DNA of 41,851 nt from the NCBI GenBank assembly GCA_945931475.1, contig CAMEPD010000012.1, forward strand, positions 1 to 41,851, in the 5' to 3' direction. Every line of letters starts with the position of its first letter. The first letter of the stretch is position 1. This document shows positions 33,026 through 41,784 of this stretch, piece after piece. This stretch comes from an uncultured Muribaculaceae bacterium. GTDB taxonomy: Bacteria > Bacteroidota > Bacteroidia > Bacteroidales > Muribaculaceae. The translations under genes were made by a program, and so were the position numbers. The notes beneath the pieces are model-generated. The model saw only the letters and a program-made list of their open reading frames with translations, did not search any database and was not told the DNA's origin.

Positions 33026-36000
33026 TTAGAAGGTGATGTCAAGACCGAATGAGTACAGGCGCGAGGGGATGTAGCGGTTGTAGGTATCGACGCCGCGGGC
33101 GGTCATGGATGTGCCGGCTGTGTTCGATGCCTGGGTGGATGTACCGCCGATTTCAGGGTCGATGCCCGAGTACTTGGTGATGGTGAAGAGGTTCGATGCC
33201 GAGAAGTAAACGCGCACCTTGCTCATGAAGGCCTTGCGGGTGATGTTCTGGGGGAGTGTGTAGCCGAACACGAGGTTCTTGCACTTGAGGTAGTCGCCGT
33301 CCTCAACCCAGAAGGATGAGATGGTGCCGTAGTTCTTCGAGGGGTCACCCACCCATGCGCCGGCGTCGGAAATCATACCGCAGCGGGGTTGGTCGGTGAG
33401 GCCGTTGTCGCCGAAGAAGGAGCACTTGTAGATGTCCATGGTGGAGTTGCCGTCGGTGGCGAAGGTCTGGGTGTAGGCCTTTACGGCGTTGTAAATCTGG
33501 AAGCCTGAAGCGCCCTGGAATACGGCAGACAGGTCGAAGCCACGCCACTGGGCCGACAGGTTGATACCGTAGGTCATCTTGGGCCAGGGGTTACCGATGT
33601 ACTCCTTGCAGTTCTCGTCGACATAGCCCTGTCCGTGGTCGTCGAAGATAAGGTCACCGACGCCGGTGTTCTGCTGCCAGTAGTATGGGCGGCCGGCTTC
33701 GACAGCCTTGGCGTTGTATGCGTCGACCTGCTCCTGGCTCTGGAAGATGCCCACAGCCTTGTAGCCGTAGAGTTCCGACATGGAGCGGCCGTTTTCGGTG
33801 CGGTTGATGCCGTCGGGCGATACCAGCGGTGCGGCGCCGTCGGTGCCGAGCTGCTTGACTTCGTTCTTGTTGAACGACGCGTTGAAGCCTACGCTGTAAT
33901 GGAAGTCGTTGATGCGTTGCTGCCAGCTGACGGTGAATTCGTGGCCGATATTCGACACCTTGCCGATGTTGATGGGCATGGTGTTGGTGGCGCCTTCGTA
34001 GTAGTAGTTGATACCCGAAGCGTAGGGCACGACTTTCCAGTAGAGCATGTCCTTGGTCTGGCGGTTGTAGTAGTCGTAGGTTACGTTGAGTTTGTTGTTG
34101 AGGAAGCTCAGGTCGATGCCGAAGTCACCCTGGTGAACCTCCTCCCATTTGATGTCTTCGTTGGGAACCTTGTAGTTGGCCCAGCCCGAAACTTCCTTGT
34201 TGCCGCCGAAGTTGTAGAGAATCTGGTCGCCTACAAATGCGCGGGAGTAAAGGAACTGTGCGATGCCGTCGTTACCGAGGATACCGTACGAGCCGCGGAT
34301 TTTGGCGTCGGTTACCCAGTCGAAGTTCTCTTTGATGAATTTCTCCTGGCCGAGACGCCACATCACGTTCACCGAGGGGAATGTGCCCCAGCGGTTGTTC
34401 TTGCCGAAGCGGTCGGAGCCGTCGCGGCGGATGTTGGCCGTGAGGTAGTAGCGGTTGTCATAGCTGAGGTTGATACGGCCGAAGAACGACAGCGCGCGGC
34501 CCTTGTAGGGTGAGTCGCTGGCCTCTTTCGAGGTGTTCGACGAGAGGTTGACCGAGTTGACCACATCGACGGGGAAGTCGATGGCACGGATATAGTTGCT
34601 GTACGATTCGGCGGCGGTGGCCTCGGTACCTATCATGGCCTTGACGCCCCATTTGCCGTTGAAAGTGCGGTCGAAGGTCAGGGTGGCGTTGTAGGTAAGT
34701 TCCTGCGAGGTGCCGGCGCTCGATTCGAAGTATGCATCCTCCTGCACGGCGCGGAAGTTGTATGCCTCGGAGAAGATACGCGAGTTGAACGACCCTATCT
34801 TGGCTGCTCCGTTGACGTGGAACTGAAGCCAGGGCATGATGTTGATGTGCAGGTATGCCAGGGCGTTGACATTGTACTCCTTGCCGTTATAATGGTAGGT
34901 GAGTTCGTTACCGTAGAGGTTGGGGCCGTTCAGATAGAACGGGGTCTGGGTAAAGTTGCCGTCTTCGTCGACCGGCTCCATGGTGGGCACGGTGCGGAAC
35001 GGTATCGAATTGGTGTATATGGAGTAAATCTTGGTGGGGTTCTTCTTCATAATCGAACCGTAAATCGATGTACCCATCGAGAAGATTTTCGAGATGGTGT
35101 AGTCGACATTGGTACGAAGCGAGAAACGGTCGACCGACGAGTCGATGTAGGTACCCTTTTCGTTGTAGAAGCCGCCCGACACGAAGTAGCGGAGTTTGTC
35201 GTTACCGCCGGTGAGCGATACGTTGTACTCCTGCTCGTGACCGGTGTCGTACATCACGTCCATCCAGTCGACGTCGGGGAGTTCGGCGGCCGATTCCACG
35301 CCTTCCGAACCGAGGATGTCGACACCCATCAGGGCCTTAGCGGCGATGAACTGGTCGCGGTTCATCAGCTTGATTTTGTTGTCGATTTTGCGGAAACCGT
35401 AGCGGGCTGTGATGTTGAGGCTCGGTTTGCCGGCCGAACCGCGCTTGGTGGTGACAAGGATTACGCCGCCGGCTGCCTCGGCACCATAGATGGCGCACGA
35501 ACCGGCGTCCTTGAGGACCTCTATCGACTCGATGTCGCGCATATTGAAGTCGAAACCTGTCGACTGCTTCACACCGTCGACGATATAAAGGGGTGACATA
35601 CCGTTGACCGAAGCGGCACCACGGATGATGATGTCGGGCGATTCACCCGGCGAACCGGTTGACTTCGTCACGGCAACGCCGGCGGTCATACCGCCGAGGG
35701 CGTCGGCTACAGAGTTGACAGAGAAGTCTTTGATGGCGTCGGCTTTAACCGATGAGATTGAGCCGGTCACCTCGCTCTTTTTCTGTGTGCCGTAACCTAC
35801 CACCACCACCTCGTCGAGGGCGCGGCTGGCGTCGGAGTTAAGTTTGATGTCGTAGACTGTACGGCCCTTGGCTACCTTGATTGAGGTCGGGTCGTAACCT
35901 ACGTATGATACTTTGATGGTTTTGCCTACGGGGGCGGTGATGGTGAAGTTACCGTCGACATCGGTGGTAACCACATTCGATGTTCCAACTACCTGCACCA

Positions 36001-36145
36001 GAGCGCCAATCAGGGGTTCGCCCTGATCGTCGACTACTGAGCCGGAGAGCTTGGTATCCTGCGCCATAGCCGATGGAGCTGTGGCAAGAGCCGCCACTGT
36101 GAGGGCAGCGCTCAGGATTGTTTTCTTTGATATGGGGGTCTTCAT
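33026..36145 (-). CDS. SusC/RagA family TonB-dependent outer-membrane transporter
   Basis: A 1039-residue receptor. A signal peptide ends at AMAQ. A carboxypeptidase-regulatory-like domain (about 30-112) has 'LSGSVVDDQGEPLIGALVQV'. The TonB-box/signature 'LDEVVVVGYGTQKK' follows, then the plug ('FDFNMRDIESIEVLKDAGS', 'AIYGAEAAGGVILVTTKRG') and a long barrel ending 'RLYSFGLDITF'. It imports oligosaccharides captured by the SusD partner, powered by TonB. No N-terminal STN domain is present, so it does not look like a sigma/anti-sigma-signalling receptor. First gene of the SusC-SusD-GH97 operon. Confidence 0.96.
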   Translation of the reverse strand: MKTPISKKTILSAALTVAALATAPSAMAQDTKLSGSVVDDQGEPLIGALVQVVGTSNVVTTDVDGNFTITAPVGKTIKVSYVGYDPTSIKVAKGRTVYDIKLNSDASRALDEVVVVGYGTQKKSEVTGSISSVKADAIKDFSVNSVADALGGMTAGVAVTKSTGSPGESPDIIIRGAASVNGMSPLYIVDGVKQSTGFDFNMRDIESIEVLKDAGSCAIYGAEAAGGVILVTTKRGSAGKPSLNITARYGFRKIDNKIKLMNRDQFIAAKALMGVDILGSEGVESAAELPDVDWMDVMYDTGHEQEYNVSLTGGNDKLRYFVSGGFYNEKGTYIDSSVDRFSLRTNVDYTISKIFSMGTSIYGSIMKKNPTKIYSIYTNSIPFRTVPTMEPVDEDGNFTQTPFYLNGPNLYGNELTYHYNGKEYNVNALAYLHINIMPWLQFHVNGAAKIGSFNSRIFSEAYNFRAVQEDAYFESSAGTSQELTYNATLTFDRTFNGKWGVKAMIGTEATAAESYSNYIRAIDFPVDVVNSVNLSSNTSKEASDSPYKGRALSFFGRINLSYDNRYYLTANIRRDGSDRFGKNNRWGTFPSVNVMWRLGQEKFIKENFDWVTDAKIRGSYGILGNDGIAQFLYSRAFVGDQILYNFGGNKEVSGWANYKVPNEDIKWEEVHQGDFGIDLSFLNNKLNVTYDYYNRQTKDMLYWKVVPYASGINYYYEGATNTMPINIGKVSNIGHEFTVSWQQRINDFHYSVGFNASFNKNEVKQLGTDGAAPLVSPDGINRTENGRSMSELYGYKAVGIFQSQEQVDAYNAKAVEAGRPYYWQQNTGVGDLIFDDHGQGYVDENCKEYIGNPWPKMTYGINLSAQWRGFDLSAVFQGASGFQIYNAVKAYTQTFATDGNSTMDIYKCSFFGDNGLTDQPRCGMISDAGAWVGDPSKNYGTISSFWVEDGDYLKCKNLVFGYTLPQNITRKAFMSKVRVYFSASNLFTITKYSGIDPEIGGTSTQASNTAGTSMTARGVDTYNRYIPSRLYSFGLDITF

Positions 36146-36417
36146 CGGGAAAAAGAATTAGTTTGCACTGTCGGTGGGAGCGAGAATAGGTGCGGCCTCC
36201 GGAGGCCGCGGCGGCGGAGAGAGCTGAGGATGCATTGAGGACGTACCGGGCCCCGGGGGCCTGATACATAAATATATGATAAATCTATTGGAAATCCCGG
36301 TTATGAATATGGAATTGGTTTGGTATCAGAAATATAGAAACTGTTAAACCGTGTAGTTATTGTTCTTGTTACAAGCTGATATGTAAGGGCTTCTTGAACA
36401 AAAGTTCAAAGCGAAAA
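36146..36417 (-). promoter_or_regulatory. Leader region of the susC-type operon with GC-rich palindromes
   Basis: The region upstream of the SusC gene contains a perfect 18-base palindrome (36192-36209, GCGGCCTCCGGAGGCCGC) and a near-palindrome (36249-36261, GGCCCCGGGGGCC) in otherwise AT-rich DNA. A weak -7 match, TATATTTC (36329-36336, - strand), would give a leader of about 180 bases; no good -33 was found, as expected if an activator is needed. The stem-loops may act in the mRNA leader. Confidence 0.5.
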
Positions 36418-36463
36418 CGGGGAGGGAGGTGTGACGGTGGCGCCGACTACAAATCCCTCCCCG
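36418..36463 (-). terminator. Terminator of the frameshifted secreted-protein gene
   Basis: A perfect 10-bp stem (36418-36427 with 36454-36463, arm CGGGGAGGGA) followed on the - strand by TTTTCGCTTTG. It lies 35 bases after the stop of the broken secreted-protein gene and separates it from the SusC transcript. Confidence 0.85.
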
Positions 36464-36497
36464 ATATTTCAGAATTCAATTGATTGTGTCCGGATAA

Positions 36498-37417
36498 TTA
36501 GCGGGCGATTTTGGTTACGTTGGATTTGCCGTTCGAAAGGACTTCGCGACGGATTGTAACGCCATTTTCGAGAACACCGTTTACGCGGCGGCCCATAACG
36601 TCGAAGTACTCTGTGCGTACAACTTCGGCGTTGAGGTCAGATGATACGGTGTTGATGGCTGCTAACTTAGCGTAGTCGGCCGGTGTGCCGTAGCCACCCC
36701 AGTTCGAAACCATGCTGTTCCAAGCGCCCAGGTCGAGACCTTCCAGAGGACAAGCGGCGTCTTCAGAGTGGAGGTCACCGTAAGTGAATTCCTCGCCGGT
36801 CTTGGTACCGGTGTAAGCTGCCACGCGGAATTTGAGAACACCCAGAACAGGTTGGCCCACGACATCCCACCATTCTGCGCCGGGGTTATCTGCAGACCAG
36901 CCGAATGCGAATACATTGTCACCGAAGTCGAAGGTCTGACCCGGGGTGCATACTGCATACTCAGTGTATTCAGCGTTGGGGCCGAATGCGCCGTCGTTCA
37001 GACGTGAGGTGATGATCTGGAAGAGGTTAACGGTCATACCGTAGATGTTTTTGTCACGGTCGATGGGGAAAAGGCGTCCGTCAGCCTTTGCAACGTCAGT
37101 GTCATTGCCTGACAGGCTCTGCATATTGAAGATGTCGAAAGCGGCCGAACGGCCCAGAATATTGGCGCGGTTGGGTGAGGGAAGGGTCTTCATGGCATCT
37201 TCGAGACCTGTGCCGGTGAAGTCGATAGCGAATACGAAAGTTTCGTCGATTTCAGGGTTAGCGTCGCACCATTTGCCGTTTGCAAGGTCGTAAGCTACGA
37301 TGTACATATCCTTGCCTTCACCATCCTTGTTATTGGAACAACGGGGTTACCGATTGTAGCGGCTGACATCGATGCAGTGGCGAGAGCTGCTGCTGCAAGA
37401 AGAGTAAATTTTTTCAT
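36498..37417 (-). pseudogene. Secreted protein gene broken by a one-base frameshift
   Basis: The open frame at 36498-37307 (MYIVAYDLANGKW...) has no signal peptide. In another frame directly upstream, an ATG at 37417 begins a perfect signal (MKKFTLLAAAALATASMS, then AATIGNPVVP) that stops at 37300-37302 after 38 further residues. Joining the frames at about 37335 gives a continuous protein of about 306 residues; the total length of 920 bases is one short of 307 codons. A one-base deletion explains this. The body ends in a T9SS-like C-terminal tail ('VRTEYFDVMGRRVNG' ... 'IRREVLSNGKSNV'). I recognise no enzyme family. It may be inactive in this strain, or the base may be missing in the assembly. 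Confidence 0.8.
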
Positions 37418-37574
37418 TTGTTTGAAAAGATTTAAGTTAAAAGATTTGTGTTAATTGGTTTCGTATTTGTGATTCGTCCTCCGACGAGGCGCGAACTCTT
37501 TGTATAATAATTAATGTGTAACATCCTTCTCGAGCTTCTTTCGATTTTCATGGTTCGCTCGTTCGTTACACCAG

Positions 37575-37605
37575 CAAAATTACAGCGCAAAAACACCCTT
37601 GTAAA
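37575..37605 (-). promoter_or_regulatory. Probable promoter of the frameshifted secreted-protein gene
   Basis: On the - strand: -7 TAATTTTG (37575-37582) with TTTA (37602-37605), one base off TTTG, 19 bases upstream. A start near 37569 gives a leader of about 150 bases. Confidence 0.6.
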
Positions 37606-37873
37606 GCTTTATTAACAAAATATAGCGCGGAAAAACACTTTAGTAAAAAATATTGCTGACTTTCTGCAATTTAGGTATTAAAAGGCCGTCAAAAATATAA
37701 CGGTCGTAACGCACCTGTTTTTTAGTAAAATTGCTCCCATCCTCGTCTGCACGGCTATATTTTCTACCGATTTAATTATTTTCAAATATTTAATTATCTG
37801 TTTCTTACGAGAAAATATAGTAATATTTGACTATACTTCATCGTGATTCATCTTTATTCGCATAGGAAAACAA

Positions 37874-37894
37874 TAAATTTGCACCATAAATTTG
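37874..37894 (+). promoter_or_regulatory. Twin -7 elements upstream of the GH87-like gene
   Basis: Two TAAATTTG sequences (37874-37881 and 37887-37894) lie 13 bases apart, 30-50 bases before the ATG. Neither has a good TTTG at -33, so an activator such as the downstream DUF6377-like regulator may be needed. Confidence 0.55.
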
Positions 37895-37925
37895 TAACAA
37901 CACCCCTTTCTTACTGAAGTCATCC

Positions 37926-39914
37926 ATGAAAAAAACCGTCCTTAATACATTATTTATATTTACAGCCATCGGTGCAAGTGCCCAAGCCGTCCATTTCGAT
38001 ACCGACGACGTTGACCGCGGATATACCGACCGTCCATATCTGCGTTATGAAGCCGAAGATGGCTTCTGCAACGCTTCGGCCAATGTTATATATAACAAGG
38101 TGGAAACATACGACCAGGGGAACCTCGCCGTCGAGGCGTCAAACCTTCAGGCCGCCCGGCTGCCCGGCAACGGCGACTGGCTCGAATGGACTCTCGACAG
38201 GAAGGCCGATGCGCTGACCATACGCTTCTCGCTACCCGATTCGGCTGACGGCAAAGGTACGCGCCAGACAGTCGCCATATACGACGGCGACACACGTCTC
38301 TGCGACGTTGAGCTCGACTCATACTGGGCCTGGCAATATATCCTCAAGACATACGACAACGAGAAGGTGCCCAACAACACCCCGGCCGACAACCGCTACC
38401 CCCGTATGCGCTTCGATGAAGTGAACGTGCTCCTCCCCTCCCCCGTCGAAGCCGGACACCGGCTGCGCATCGTCCGCGAAAGCGACGCCGCCGACCCCAT
38501 GACTATCGACTTCGTCGAAACGGAATACGCCGGTCCGGCTCTCACTTTTGCCGACATCACCGATGCCGACAAGGTGGAGTTCACCGGCGACGGCTCTACA
38601 CTGCAGTCTTTTATCAACAGCAACCAGGGTAAAACCATCTTCATCCCCGCCGGTCGCTACACAGTGCCTTCGGGTATCGAGCTCAAAGGCGACGGCACCC
38701 GGCTCATCGGTGCCGGAATGTGGCACACCACCATCTACTTCTCGGCTTCGAGCGACAACAAGCGCACCTACAACCGCCGCGGCATAACCTGCAACCGCAA
38801 CAACTGCGCAGTAGAAAACCTCTCGCTCAACACCATAAACAACAAGCGATACTTCGAGGAGAACTCCGCCTATCAGGTCGGCAAAGGCTTCATGGGCTCA
38901 TGGGGAACCAACTCCACTATTCGCAACGTGCGCGTCGACCACTTCGAATGCGGCGCCTGGATCGCCGACTACAGCGGCAACTCCACCAATGGCCTCACAG
39001 TAAGCCACTGCCGCTTCCGCAACAACTACGCCGACGGCATCAACCTCTGCTCGGGAGTAGGCAACACCACAGTAAGCCACTGCTCGTTCCGCAACAACGG
39101 CGACGACGACCAGGCCTCGTGGAGCACCGGCAACTGGAGCCACGACAACCTCTTTGACCACAACACGGCCGAAAACAACTGGCGCGCATCGTCGCTCGGG
39201 TTCTTCGGCGGTCGCAACAACCACGCCACCAACATCGCCATCTTCGACGCCATGGAGGCCGGAGCGCGCATCACCGCCGATTTCAGCGGCACGGGCTTCT
39301 CAACCGACGGCGAAATACTCTTCGAGAACATATCCATCTATCGCTCAGGCACTCTCGCCGGCGCTTGCGGCTACCGGGGAGACTTCTGGGGCAACGCCGC
39401 ATCGGCCCTGCGAATCAGCGCCGGATATCATTACGACGTCAACAATGTGCGCCTGCACAACATCGACCTGTACTCGTGCCGCAACGAGGGGGTGCGCGTC
39501 ACCTCATCAAACAGCAAGCGCGTCAACAACCTCACCATGGACGAAATTCATGTATACAATCAGCTCGACAACGGGCTGTCGTTCATGTTCGCCAACGGCC
39601 TCAAGGGCAATGGCACAGGCCATAACCTCCTCTCCGATGACCCGCTCGAATACATCTCGTCAATCCCCTCGGGCTTCGATTTCACCATCACTTCGGCAAT
39701 CGGCGAAGTGACCGACGACGCCACCGCCCCACTACTCTCGGCCGCCCCCGGTTCGCTCACAAACATCAGCGCTCAACCTGCCCGAATCTACACCACCCAT
39801 GGACAACTCGTATGCCTCCTCGGCCCCGGAGAAACCCTCTACGGAATCTCCGACGGTATCTACATAGCAAAATTTCAGAAAGGAGCAGCAGTTAAAACTG
39901 CTGTAACACAGTGA
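37926..39914 (+). CDS. Secreted GH87-like beta-helix glycosidase with CBM-like N-terminus
   Basis: A 662-residue secreted protein (signal to about residue 20). Residues about 38-200 form a beta-sandwich ('LRYEAEDGFCNASANVIYN', 'GDWLEWTLDRKADALTIRF', 'RLRIVRESDAADPMTIDF') resembling the N-terminal modules of GH87 mycodextranases/alpha-1,3-glucanases. Residues about 205-600 are a right-handed beta-helix ('GKTIFIPAGRYTVPSGIEL'; 'HCRFRNNYADGINL'; 'CSFRNNGDDDQASWS'). Asp370, Asp393 and Asp394 are spaced 23 and 24, the spacing I recall for the catalytic Asp1067, Asp1090 and Asp1091 of Paenibacillus alpha-1,3-glucanase. The C-terminus (about 610-662) has a T9SS-like tail ('ARIYTTHGQLV', 'ISDGIYIAKFQKG'). 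Probably cleaves an alpha-1,3-containing glucan at the surface. A lyase of similar fold is the main alternative. Confidence 0.85.
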   Translation: MKKTVLNTLFIFTAIGASAQAVHFDTDDVDRGYTDRPYLRYEAEDGFCNASANVIYNKVETYDQGNLAVEASNLQAARLPGNGDWLEWTLDRKADALTIRFSLPDSADGKGTRQTVAIYDGDTRLCDVELDSYWAWQYILKTYDNEKVPNNTPADNRYPRMRFDEVNVLLPSPVEAGHRLRIVRESDAADPMTIDFVETEYAGPALTFADITDADKVEFTGDGSTLQSFINSNQGKTIFIPAGRYTVPSGIELKGDGTRLIGAGMWHTTIYFSASSDNKRTYNRRGITCNRNNCAVENLSLNTINNKRYFEENSAYQVGKGFMGSWGTNSTIRNVRVDHFECGAWIADYSGNSTNGLTVSHCRFRNNYADGINLCSGVGNTTVSHCSFRNNGDDDQASWSTGNWSHDNLFDHNTAENNWRASSLGFFGGRNNHATNIAIFDAMEAGARITADFSGTGFSTDGEILFENISIYRSGTLAGACGYRGDFWGNAASALRISAGYHYDVNNVRLHNIDLYSCRNEGVRVTSSNSKRVNNLTMDEIHVYNQLDNGLSFMFANGLKGNGTGHNLLSDDPLEYISSIPSGFDFTITSAIGEVTDDATAPLLSAAPGSLTNISAQPARIYTTHGQLVCLLGPGETLYGISDGIYIAKFQKGAAVKTAVTQ

Positions 39915-39930
39915 AAACTCAGCTGTTCTA

Positions 39931-39962
39931 TTTGAATATTTTCCATTTTAATCATATATTTG
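39931..39962 (+). promoter_or_regulatory. Bacteroidetes-type promoter of the regulator gene
   Basis: -33 TTTG (39931-39934), 20-base spacer, -7 TATATTTG (39955-39962). Both elements match perfectly, so the regulator should be made constitutively, from its own transcript starting near 39968. Confidence 0.85.
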
Positions 39963-40018
39963 TGCCTGATTATTCATCCTGACATTTATAGCATTTGTTT
40001 TAGCAAATCCGTGACTTC

Positions 40019-41716
40019 ATGTGTAAATTCCTGATTTATTTAGCCTTAAGCATATTCACATCCATACCATGCATTGCTGCTGAAGAAAGCAGCGACTCCA
40101 TACTCAAAGCGCTCGACCATGTGATCGAGCGCCGCGATACATATTACACAACTCATCAGTGGGAAATCGACTCGGTAAAACGTGAACTGGCCACAGTGCC
40201 CGACAGCGACCCCAAACTGCAGGCTCAGCTACTCCACGACATTTTCCGCCGCTACCGCAGCTTTCAGGGCGACTCAGCCCAGGCCGTGGCCAAACGCGAA
40301 CTCGTCCTGGCCAAAAAAATCAACGACCCCGACGCCATACTACGCGCACAGTCCGACATCCTCTTCTCATACATATCCACCGGTAATTTCACCGACGCCG
40401 TAGACGTAGTGCGCCACACCGACCGCCGCCACGTAGACCCTAAGACCCTCGGCGACTTCTACTTCCTCTGCATCAGGTTATACTCTGATATAAGCAACTA
40501 CTCCGACGGAACATTCTCCGACAAAAACGCCCGGCTGAGCCACGCTTACGCCGATTCGGTAATAACCATGATGCCTCCCGATAGCTACGAAGCCCACTAT
40601 GCCTCGATATTCAAAACACTCGACAACCTCAAGATCCAGGAGAAAATCGACATATTCGAGCATCTGATGCTCCGCCACGACATCGACAACTCCGAAAAAG
40701 CCATGATCGCCTCGATACTCGGCGACCTGTATCTCGAAAAAGGCGATACCGATACCTGCATCTACTACAAAGCCCGCTCGGCAATCCTCGACATCCAGGA
40801 ATCAAAACGCGAAACCTCCTCGCTGCGTATGCTCGCCGACCTCATGTTCCAGAACGGCAAGCACGAACAGGCGTCACGCTATATCAACGTAGCCCTCGAA
40901 GACGCCAACTTCTTCAACGCCCCACACCGCAAGTCAGAGATAGCCAATGTGTTGCCTCTCATCGAATCGCAGCGCTTCAACGACGCCGACTCCGAACGCC
41001 GACATCTACTGTGGATTCTCGTCGGCGTAATCGCACTCTTCATAGCCCTATGCGTAGCCGTACTCTTCTGGTTACGCACCATGAAACGACTGCGCGCCTC
41101 CAACAAAGTCATCGCCGAACGCTCAGCCGAACTCGAGAAAGCCAACAACCGGCTCGCCGACGCCAACCGGCAGGTCGAACAGTCGAACGCACAGCTAAAA
41201 GACACACTCAAAGACCTCTCGGAAAGCGTCAGAATCAAAGACGAATACATCGGCTACGGATTCTACGCCAACTCAGAATATATCAAGAAGATAGAATCGC
41301 TGTATAAACTCGTGAACCGCAAAGTGAAAGCACGCCAGTACGACGACCTGCTCCTCACTCTCCGCGATTCCGACATCCGCAAAGAGAAAATGCTCCACGA
41401 CTTCGACTCAATCTTCCTGCGCCTCTTCCCATCGTTCGTACAACAGTACAACGCCCTCTTCCCGGCACAGCACACCCCGGGAGCCGACACCTCCGACGTC
41501 ACCTCCTCAACCACAGAAACCGACAGCACCCTCACCCCCGAGATGCGCATATTCGCCCTTATCCGACTGGGAATCACCGATATATCCAAAATCGCTACAT
41601 TCCTCAACTACTCCGTCAACACCGTCAACACCTACAAAACCCGCGCCAAGAACCGCTCGGAAATCCCCAACGACCGCTTCGAAGCCGCCATCATGGCCAT
41701 CCGCTCCATCGCCTGA
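40019..41716 (+). CDS. Membrane-spanning TPR/DUF6377-like transcription regulator
   Basis: A 565-residue protein. A signal peptide (to about residue 20) precedes a helical, TPR-like periplasmic domain (about 24-325). One membrane helix follows ('LLWILVGVIALFIALCVAVLF', about 330-350), then a coiled coil ('ASNKVIAERSAELEKANNRL') and a cytoplasmic C-terminal domain. That domain ends in a LuxR-like helix-turn-helix: 'TPEMRIFALIRLGITDISKIA', 'TFLNYSVNTVNTYKTRAKNR'. This is the DUF6377-type regulator layout, similar in plan to SusR. It would sense an oligosaccharide in the periplasm and act on PUL promoters from the membrane. It lies directly behind the GH87-like gene but has its own promoter. Confidence 0.88.
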   Translation: MCKFLIYLALSIFTSIPCIAAEESSDSILKALDHVIERRDTYYTTHQWEIDSVKRELATVPDSDPKLQAQLLHDIFRRYRSFQGDSAQAVAKRELVLAKKINDPDAILRAQSDILFSYISTGNFTDAVDVVRHTDRRHVDPKTLGDFYFLCIRLYSDISNYSDGTFSDKNARLSHAYADSVITMMPPDSYEAHYASIFKTLDNLKIQEKIDIFEHLMLRHDIDNSEKAMIASILGDLYLEKGDTDTCIYYKARSAILDIQESKRETSSLRMLADLMFQNGKHEQASRYINVALEDANFFNAPHRKSEIANVLPLIESQRFNDADSERRHLLWILVGVIALFIALCVAVLFWLRTMKRLRASNKVIAERSAELEKANNRLADANRQVEQSNAQLKDTLKDLSESVRIKDEYIGYGFYANSEYIKKIESLYKLVNRKVKARQYDDLLLTLRDSDIRKEKMLHDFDSIFLRLFPSFVQQYNALFPAQHTPGADTSDVTSSTTETDSTLTPEMRIFALIRLGITDISKIATFLNYSVNTVNTYKTRAKNRSEIPNDRFEAAIMAIRSIA

Positions 41717-41724
41717 TCCCCTCC

Positions 41725-41784
41725 ATCGCATACCCCAACATCGAATGCACCGATATCGCATGCTCCTATATCGTATGCACCCCT
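41725..41784 (+). repeat. Four 15-base tandem repeats behind the regulator gene
   Basis: Units start at 41725, 41740, 41755 and 41770 with exact 15-base spacing. Each begins ATCG(C/A/T)AT(A/G)C and ends in a C-rich half. They begin nine bases after the stop of the regulator. No gene was seen up to the window end at 41851. Confidence 0.85.

Larger units (their letters stand above)
37418..37925. other. Divergent control region of the PUL
   Basis: About 500 AT-rich bases separate the frameshifted secreted-protein gene (-) from the GH87-like gene (+). No coding frame was seen. It contains -7 elements for both directions. The rest probably holds activator sites, but no clear inverted or direct repeat for a regulator was recognised. 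Confidence 0.65.

Noticed and set aside
33635..34513. A 292-codon Val-rich frame opposite the SusC gene
   Set aside because: It is the complement of the SusC barrel and shows no signal or domain.
37300..37345. Programmed -1 ribosomal frameshifting in the broken secreted-protein gene
   Set aside because: The direction of shift fits, but there is no slippery heptamer in the overlap of the two frames and no obvious downstream structure. A deletion is simpler.
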